From positions 1,302,001 through 1,366,000 of the forward strand of contig CBDDOY010000001.1 in NCBI GenBank assembly GCA_965232165.1: DNA of 64,000 nt. Reading direction: 5' to 3'. The translations under genes were made by a program, and so were the position numbers. A model generated the notes under the pieces. That model saw only the letters and a list, made by a program, of their open reading frames with translations, was not told where the DNA came from and did no database searches. Below, one piece after another: positions 58,203 through 64,000 of this stretch (position 1 is the first letter of the stretch; each line of letters opens with the position of its first letter). Origin of the DNA: UBA2779 sp965232165 (GTDB taxonomy: Bacteria > Spirochaetota > Spirochaetia > DSM-2461).

Positions 58203-59900
58203 GGGGCTGTGTCAGAAACAAATTACACAGTAAACTGAACACATGAAGTTCCGACCCTACGAAATGAATCAACAATTGCTACTACCTCCGAACCTGAGCG
58301 AATTGATTGACCAGGACGATACCGTCAGAGTTGTCAGCCGGGTTATTGACCAGCTAAATAGCGAGTTACTGTGCAAACCTTTTAAGGGAGAGCGCGGTTA
58401 TCCTCCATATAATCCATCTATGATGATGAAACTGTTGCTCTACGGTTATACACAAGGGATATACTCCTGTCGCAAGCTGGAGAAAGCAGTTAAAAGAGAT
58501 ATCAACTTTATGTGGATTTGTGCATACCAGCGTCCTGATTTTATTACGATCAATCGGTTTCGGGGAAAGTATTTCAAAGAGATTCTGGAAGAAGTTTTCG
58601 CCGAAGTCGTGCTGGTTCTTTTGAACGAAGGATACATCAAAGGAGAAGATTATTTTGTAGACGGCACGAAGGTAAAAGCTGACGCGAACAAACACAAAGT
58701 GATTTGGAAAAAGAACAGTGAGCGATACAAAGACATGGCTCGTCAGCGGGCATCGGAAATAATTGATGAAGCCAACCGGTTAAACGATGTGGAAATACCA
58801 CAGGATACCGACCCTGAAGGTCTGAACGCTGCGGCAGAGAAGGTTGAAGAGAGTATTGATGAAGATACAGATTCAAAGTCAACCCGAAGGAAAAAGAAAA
58901 GTCTGTCTAAAAAATTAAAAGAGGAATCATCCAGAATAGCAGAATATGAAAAACAGCAGGAAACTTTGGGAGAGCGCAACTCTTACAGCAAAACAGACGA
59001 AGACGCGACTTTCATGAAGATGAAGAACGATGAAATACTTCCGGCGTATAATTTACAAGTCGGCACCCAGGATGGATTTGTAACTGGAGTAACCGTTCAT
59101 CAGAATGCCAATGACGGCAAGGTCTTTCGGGAACATGTAGAAAGGCGGGCTGAGCTTGGAATTGCCAATCCACAAAATATAATAGCCGATGCGGGTTATG
59201 GTTATAGAAACAATTATGACTATCTTGAATATAATGGCATGGAGGCCTACATAAAATATCCTGGATATTGGGCAGAAAATAAAAATTCGATGAAATCCCG
59301 GTATAAGCATTTCAAATTCAAAATGGATGATTCTGGCGAGATTCATTGTCCAGCTGGCTATAAGATGCGGAAAGAAGATGAACTATTACACTTTAATGCC
59401 AGTGTATATATTTGTGAATTTTGTGGTATATGTCCTAACAAATTGTACTGTATAGGAAGAGATAAAGAACACAAAAGGCTTGAAGTAAATCGACATTATC
59501 GACATCAGCAGAAAAGAGCGAGAAAACTGCTGGAAACGAATACAGGCCGGAGATTATATTCTCGCCGAGCTAATGAGGTTGAAAGTGTATTTGGAGACAT
59601 GAAACATAACCAGAAATTTACACATTTCAGCTTGCGAGGGCTGGAGAACGTGCAAGCAGAGTCTTATCTGTATATGCTTGCGTATAACCTGCGTAAGATG
59701 GGTACTGTAGGGGTATTAAGGCCCTTAAATACTCTTGTTGTTAGCTTGTATTCATTTGTTTGCTCATTTATAGCTTGTTTTGGCGGAATTTTTGCTAGGT
59801 GGGCGAATTATCGGACCAATACTGAAAATATTGAAGGATGCGAGAAAATTCAAGTGAAAAAATTTCTATTCGGTTTTTAAGCAGTTTCTGACACAGCCCC
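58203..59900 (+). mobile_element. IS1182-type element, intact
   Basis: 1698 bp with ends GGGGCTGTGTCAGAAAC / GTTTCTGACACAGCCCC and a 16-bp direct repeat TATCCCGTTTGGGATT (58187-58202, 59901-59916), itself palindromic (ATCCC...GGGAT). It sits in the TIR-coding part of STAND copy 2. Confidence 0.93.
58243..59880 (+). CDS. IS1182-type transposase
   Basis: A complete 545-residue DDE transposase: MKFRPYEMNQQLLLP at the N-terminus, YFVDGTKVKADANKHK (first Asp region), IIADAGYGYRNNYDYL (second), a cysteine cluster CEFCGICPNKLYC and VESVFGDMKHNQKFTHF (Glu region). Likely functional and the source of the other IS1182-type copies in this window. Confidence 0.95.
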   Translation: MKFRPYEMNQQLLLPPNLSELIDQDDTVRVVSRVIDQLNSELLCKPFKGERGYPPYNPSMMMKLLLYGYTQGIYSCRKLEKAVKRDINFMWICAYQRPDFITINRFRGKYFKEILEEVFAEVVLVLLNEGYIKGEDYFVDGTKVKADANKHKVIWKKNSERYKDMARQRASEIIDEANRLNDVEIPQDTDPEGLNAAAEKVEESIDEDTDSKSTRRKKKSLSKKLKEESSRIAEYEKQQETLGERNSYSKTDEDATFMKMKNDEILPAYNLQVGTQDGFVTGVTVHQNANDGKVFREHVERRAELGIANPQNIIADAGYGYRNNYDYLEYNGMEAYIKYPGYWAENKNSMKSRYKHFKFKMDDSGEIHCPAGYKMRKEDELLHFNASVYICEFCGICPNKLYCIGRDKEHKRLEVNRHYRHQQKRARKLLETNTGRRLYSRRANEVESVFGDMKHNQKFTHFSLRGLENVQAESYLYMLAYNLRKMGTVGVLRPLNTLVVSLYSFVCSFIACFGGIFARWANYRTNTENIEGCEKIQVKKFLFGF

Positions 59901-60009
59901 TATCCCGTTTGGGATTGAAACCGCCCTGTATCAGGGCGGTTTCAACTTCCTCGGCCGTGGCTTCTCCCTCGCCGCCGTGGGTGTAGGATATGTAGACTGC
60001 AGGAGACAT

Positions 60010-60216
60010 CGCTGTATTGTACTTGCAGATGATGGAGGAGTGTCAAATGGGGTGTTTTGAGAGTGTTTAAAAATAATCGCCTTTTGGATGAGTATCAGCC
60101 GCCTTTTCTATACCGAGTTATTCACTTACAGGGGCTCTGTAGGCATCCTGCCTGATTACCCCAGGTGTTGCTTCTCGGATGAACTCGGGTTGCGATAAAA
60201 ACTTCAGATTATGCCT
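60010..60216. other. Spacer between Rpn copy 3 and STAND copy 2
   Basis: A 207-bp non-coding spacer nearly identical to 53928-54134; likely holds the STAND promoter. No clear Shine-Dalgarno is visible before the ATG at 60009. Confidence 0.5.
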
Positions 60217-61191
60217 CTATTGCTCCATCTCGTCGGCAAAGCCCTCAATGCTTTCGGTCCGCATCGCCAAGTCCAGAAATTTGCGCAAAGTATCCAGGTT
60301 GGTTTCCCCTGTAATCTTCTGTTCAAGGGCGGATGGGATGGAACCGAATTCTCTTAATACAGCGAGAACGGCATAGGAAATACCTTCGGCCTTACCTTCG
60401 GCCTTACCTTCGATCCTACCTTGAGTCTCGCCTTCGGCTCTGGCCGTTTCTATGGCATCCCGTTCCGATACCAGGTTGATCACGTATTTCTCGTAGGCCC
60501 GGCGTTCCTCTTGACTCATCTTAAGTAGCTTGAGTTTTTCCCTAGTCTTCTGGATGTTCTTGGACCGAAAGCTGTCCTTTATTTCTTCATTCTTGAAAAA
60601 ATACACCCACTCATCGACATCTTCCCGGATGACATCCTCAAAACGCTCCACTTCTATGAGGTAGTACTCCGGGTACATGTCGGACCTGGATTCCAGCACC
60701 CGGACGGCCCGGTTGTTCCCGTCTCTTATATTTCTTATATGCCGGACTTCCAGTATGTCGCCGGTATGAACGCCCTTGAACTCGGTTCTGCCGTGATACA
60801 GGTAGTCCTTTCCCGTGCCCAGGTTGAAGTACATGATGCTGATGGATATAACCTTTTTTATCTCCTTGAAGGATGCTCCCAGCGGCAGGTTTTCCACCAC
60901 GGTTTTGCATGTCCCGAACAGAAGCCGTTCCAGGTAGTCCGACTCGGTTTCGGCCTGAACCTCTATGATGAAGTGTTTATCTTCCTTGTCGCACACCAGT
61001 ATGTCGACTCGGTTGAACTTCTGCCGCTCATGCTCCTGGTTGGATTCGCTTTCCAGCACCTTTTCGACTCTTATGTCCTCCTTCAGGAGGGCGGTCAGGA
61101 AGCCTTCCAGTATATCGAAGTTAGCCTTGTCGCGGAGGATGGTTTTCATGGCCCAGTCAAAGCGGATGAGCCGCTCGGGGTTGATTGTCAT
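60217..61191 (-). CDS. Rpn/PD-(D/E)XK nuclease, module copy 3
   Basis: A 324-residue near-copy of the other two nucleases. The charged tract is longest here (GETQGRIEGKAEGKAEG), one KAEG more than copy 1. Core residues are unchanged. The three copies together indicate very recent duplication with repeat-length variation at one spot. Confidence 0.9.
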   Translation of the reverse strand: MTINPERLIRFDWAMKTILRDKANFDILEGFLTALLKEDIRVEKVLESESNQEHERQKFNRVDILVCDKEDKHFIIEVQAETESDYLERLLFGTCKTVVENLPLGASFKEIKKVISISIMYFNLGTGKDYLYHGRTEFKGVHTGDILEVRHIRNIRDGNNRAVRVLESRSDMYPEYYLIEVERFEDVIREDVDEWVYFFKNEEIKDSFRSKNIQKTREKLKLLKMSQEERRAYEKYVINLVSERDAIETARAEGETQGRIEGKAEGKAEGISYAVLAVLREFGSIPSALEQKITGETNLDTLRKFLDLAMRTESIEGFADEMEQ

Positions 61192-61617
61192 ATCTTCCTG
61201 ATTATACATGTATCTGTGCGAAGGGGGCAAGCGGCAATGTGTCGATCTAGAAATGCCTTAAATATAAATTTCGGGACAGAATATATGAGAAAATTCCATC
61301 GGCCGAGATAGGCACAGCCCTAGGGAGGGCAGAAGTCAAGCTCTGATCCAGATAATTGCATCAAAATCCATCACAGAACGAAAACACAACAATACTCAAG
61401 CGGCAGCAGGACTCGCACTGTAGCCTATGTTTTCTGATACGGTCTTCATGGCACCCCTGTCTTCTTTTTGATGCGTTTCTGAAGGGGGCGCATATAATTA
61501 ATTTTCTGCCTGAATCAGAGTGCCCAGCCCGCGCGGCTTGAGGCTTCATAACCCCGGACCTGCCTTATCTTGAACGCCGCACCCTTGATCCTCTTCCTGC
61601 TTTGTCGGGCTGATTAT

Positions 61618-64000
61618 TCACTTGCCATTGCCCTTCCATTCTTCAAGCAGGGCTGTTGTTATTTCAATGTACTGCGCATACTCTGGAAGTGGATTCTTCT
61701 TTTGCAGAGCTTCCCAGATTTCTTGAGCTTGGCGCAGGTAATCGGAGGCTCCGTCATATCCCATTTCTTTATGTATGACGCCCAGCTTGCAATACGAAAT
61801 GGCAAGTCCGTTTTTGAGGCCCTCGCTTCGGGGGTTCTCGGCATAAAGCTCTTCGAACAATGCCGTTTCTTTCTGAAAGAAGGTTAAAGCCTGGGGGATA
61901 TCCCCCATGGCCTGATGTATGTCCCCGAGTTTTGAATACGAAATGGCAAGTCCGTTTTTGAGGCCCTCGCTTCGGGGGTTCTCGGCATAAAGCTCTTCGA
62001 ACAATGCCGTTTCTTTCTGAAAGAAGGTTAAAGCCTGGGGGATATCCCCCAGGGCCTGATGTATGTCCCCGAGTTTTGAATACGAAATGGCAAGTCCGTT
62101 TTTGAGGCCCTCGCTTCGGGGGTTCTCGGCATAAAGCTCTTCGAACAATGCCGTTTCTTTCTGAAAGAAGGTTAAAGCCTGGGGGATATCCCCCATGGCC
62201 TGATGTATGTCCCCGAGTTTTGAATACGAAATGGCAAGTCCGTTTTTGAGGCCCTCGCTTCGGGGGTTCTCGGCATAAAGCTCCTTAGTCAATTCAATAT
62301 CTTTCTGAAAGAAGGTTAAAGCCTGGGGGATATCCCCCATGGCCATCCCCGAGGCCCTCGCTTCGGGGGTTCTCGGCCTGATGTATGTCCCCGAGTTTTG
62401 AATACGAAATGGCAAGTCCGTTTTTGAGGCCCTCGCTTCGGGGGTTCTCGGCATAAAGCTCTTCGAACAATGCCGTTTCTTTCTGAAAGAAGGTTAAAGC
62501 CTGGGGGATATCCCCCATGGCCTGATGTATGTCCCCGAGTTTTGAATACGAAATGGCAAGTCCGTTTTTGAGGCCCTCGCTTCGGGGGTTCTCGGCATAA
62601 AGCTCTTCGAACAATGCCGTTTCTTTCTGAAAGAAGGTTAAAGCCTGGGGGATATCCCCCAGGGCCTGATGTATGTCCCCGAGTTTTGAATACGAAATGG
62701 CAAGTCCGTTTTTGAGGCCCTCGCTTCGGGGGTTCTCGGCATAAAGCTCTTCGAACAATGCCGTTTCTTTCTGAAAGAAGGTTAAAGCCTGGGGGATATC
62801 CCCCATGGCCTGATGTATGTCCCCGAGTTTTGAATACGAAATGGCAAGTCCGTTTTTGAGGCCCTCGCTTCGGGGGTTCTCGGCATAAAGCTCTTCACCC
62901 AATTGTGCTCTCTTCTGAAAGAAGGTTAAAGCCTGGGGGATATCCCCCATGGCCTGATGTATGTCCCCGAGTTTTGATAAATTAACCGCAGTGTTTGCCT
63001 TGTCTTCCAATTTTTCAAACAGCTTCCCGGCCCTTTCATAGAGCCGAACCGATTCCCCGAAACGGCCAGCTTCTTTGCCGACATCCGCCAGATAAAAGCA
63101 CAACAGGGCGAGGGAACGGTTTTCATGGGGATAACGCTCCACGACCGTTCTGGCATAAGGAAAGAAGGGCAGTGCCTGCGTTGCATTTTCCTGAAGTTTC
63201 TCCGACAGGCTAGCGACAAGGGCACTGTAGGCGCCTTCCTCTAGTTGTATCTTCGCCCGTGCAACTTCGGCTACTAGGGAGTGCATCTTCAGGCTGCCGT
63301 GCATGTCGGCACTGCCCGTTAACCAGCCGGTTCTTATCAATTCGTCCATGATATCTTCAAAGCTGGTCTCGTCATCCCAGGCTGTTTCAAACAGTTCCTT
63401 GAGAAGTTTCACCGGAATCCTTTCCGCCGGCAGCAGGCTGATATTGCCTAGAATACGGCACTGCTGCTGAGGAAGGCTGTTAAAATCAAAGAGTGACAGG
63501 ATGTAGCGGTACAGCTTCTCCTGCTTCTTCCTTCCAGGTATATCCGCATGGCCGCCGATGCTGATTATACGTTCCAATTCTTTGTGGCCCAGCCCGTCAG
63601 CCGTATCGAGGCATTGTTCCAGTTCTTGCAGGGCAAGCCCCCTCTTGCGGCCGGTCTTGGCCAGCAGTTCTACGATCAGGGTGTGATATTCAACCTTCCC
63701 CAGCAGGGATTCCAGAACTGTCTTATCAGAGGATTGAATTGCATCCTGGCCGTAATGGTGAAGAAACAACTTCTCGGCATCCGGCGGCTTCAATTTCTCC
63801 ACTTCAATCAATTTATATCTTTCGGGACGGCAGCGGCTGGTGATGAGTACCGTCCAGCGCAATGCCGTTAGCTCCCTGTAGCAGTCAACAAGGAGCTTCT
63901 CCTGGTTGACGTTGTCCAGGACCAGCAGGTTACGGCCTGTTTTTGCACTCATGGCCTGAACGAGAAGGCGGAAGGGGTTTTCGCCGGCGCTCAGATGGTT
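61618..64000 (-). pseudogene. TIR-NB-ARC-TPR STAND gene copy 3, frameshifted and partial
   Basis: The gene enters from beyond the right edge at the NB-ARC domain (MSAKTGRNLLVLDNVN near the edge) and continues through the helical region into the TPR array. At about 62343-62376 an inserted 34-bp scrap of repeat sequence (AENPRSEGLGDG in the first frame) shifts the frame: one reading ends at 62294, while the downstream repeats stay open in the other frame to 61618. About eight 48-residue units are present, against five in copy 2. Confidence 0.85.
61850..62960 (-). repeat. 144-bp TPR repeat array, copy 3
   Basis: Near-identical 144-bp units, each with the palindrome GGGGGATATCCCCC (or its CAGG variant side). 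The main variable stretch encodes ETALFE, RAQLGE or DIELTK. A block of four units appears duplicated with about a 608-bp period, which includes the extra 34-bp scrap. Confidence 0.85.

Larger units (their letters stand above)
55500..60009 (-). pseudogene. TIR-NB-ARC-TPR STAND gene copy 2, split by IS1182
   Basis: Removing the IS1182-type element (58203-59900) and one 16-bp duplication restores a 931-codon gene. Domains: TIR at 1 to about 120 (VYISYTHGG, candidate catalytic Glu76 in CMSE); NB-ARC with NGMGGIGKT at 241-249, LLVLDNVN and VLITSR; a winged-helix-like part; then five 48-residue TPR units (GDIHQAMGDIPQALTFFQK, AENPRSEGLKNGLAISYSKL) and a terminal unit. The STAND class senses a ligand with its repeats and oligomerises to activate an effector, here TIR. 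An 892-codon frame beginning at a GTG (58178) survives but lacks the first TIR strand and helix. Confidence 0.9.

Noticed and set aside
55735..62960. Regularly spaced near-identical repeats resembling a CRISPR or satellite array
   Set aside because: The period is exactly 144 bp and in frame with a TPR-coding gene; there are no unique spacers between short repeats.
1..64000. tRNA or rRNA genes, phage structural genes
   Set aside because: No cloverleaf-like or rRNA-like stretch was recognised by eye, and no capsid, terminase or tail genes appear. A tRNA scan was not possible here.

Overview
The window looks like an accessory, transposon-rich stretch of a bacterial chromosome, most likely from a Treponema-like spirochaete. 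Three clues point that way: a lipoprotein with a C-terminal DUF1566/Lcl-type domain (SVGDTGPAGGIIFY), a mevalonate-pathway kinase, and integron-integrase remnants whose 3' end faces the cassettes, the orientation known from Treponema denticola. The assignment is inference. No rRNA, tRNA or CRISPR array was recognised.

Layout. (1) 0.5-3.2 kb: adenine deaminase and carbamate kinase on the + strand. A third member of the same kind of purine/carbamoyl metabolism, a YgeW-type carbamoyltransferase, lies at 36-37 kb. (2) 3.4-21.3 kb: a decayed integron read on the - strand. Two copies of a 185-bp intI-3'/attI-like segment (16.65 and 21.15 kb) each precede a first cassette (MarC; DUF1801). Downstream lie a DNA adenine methylase, an NmrA-like oxidoreductase, a complete ABC-three-component defence operon, a complete type I restriction-modification operon and a TIR-guanylate-kinase fusion. 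Several are separated by attC-like sites, one of which (18130-18210) shows the extrahelical-base asymmetry of genuine attC sites. The integrase itself is a frameshifted remnant. (3) 21.7-32 kb: a membrane-anchored TPR protein with ten 46-residue repeats, an IS1634-type element inserted in a MITE, a glyoxalase-fold protein, a decayed IS1182-type element and the interrupted DUF1566 lipoprotein. (4) 31.7-41 kb: ordinary-looking chromosomal genes (LysE exporter, mevalonate kinase, fatty-acid hydroxylase-type membrane protein, YgeW, zinc-type alcohol dehydrogenase, metallopeptidase-like lipoprotein) interspersed with MITEs, plus a dead second methylase. (5) 41-45 kb: an IS481/IS30/IS1634 graveyard. 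(6) 45.5-64 kb: three tandem copies of a two-gene module on the - strand, a TIR-NB-ARC-TPR STAND protein followed by an Rpn/PD-(D/E)XK nuclease.

The most interesting content is defence-like. In the tandem module a TIR domain, a signal-transducing NTPase and a nearly identical 48-residue TPR array (six variable residues per repeat, different repeat numbers per copy) are repeatedly paired with a nuclease. Copy 1 is gutted by nested IS elements, copy 2 is split in its TIR domain by an intact IS1182-type element, and copy 3 is frameshifted and runs off the window. Each TPR repeat carries a perfect GGGGGATATCCCCC palindrome, and IS1182 junctions here fall at palindromes, which suggests how the array is being remodelled.

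A 140-165 bp MITE family (TIR GGGCACCTCTAAAAAAC, 4-bp target duplications) occurs about a dozen times and has interrupted several other elements.
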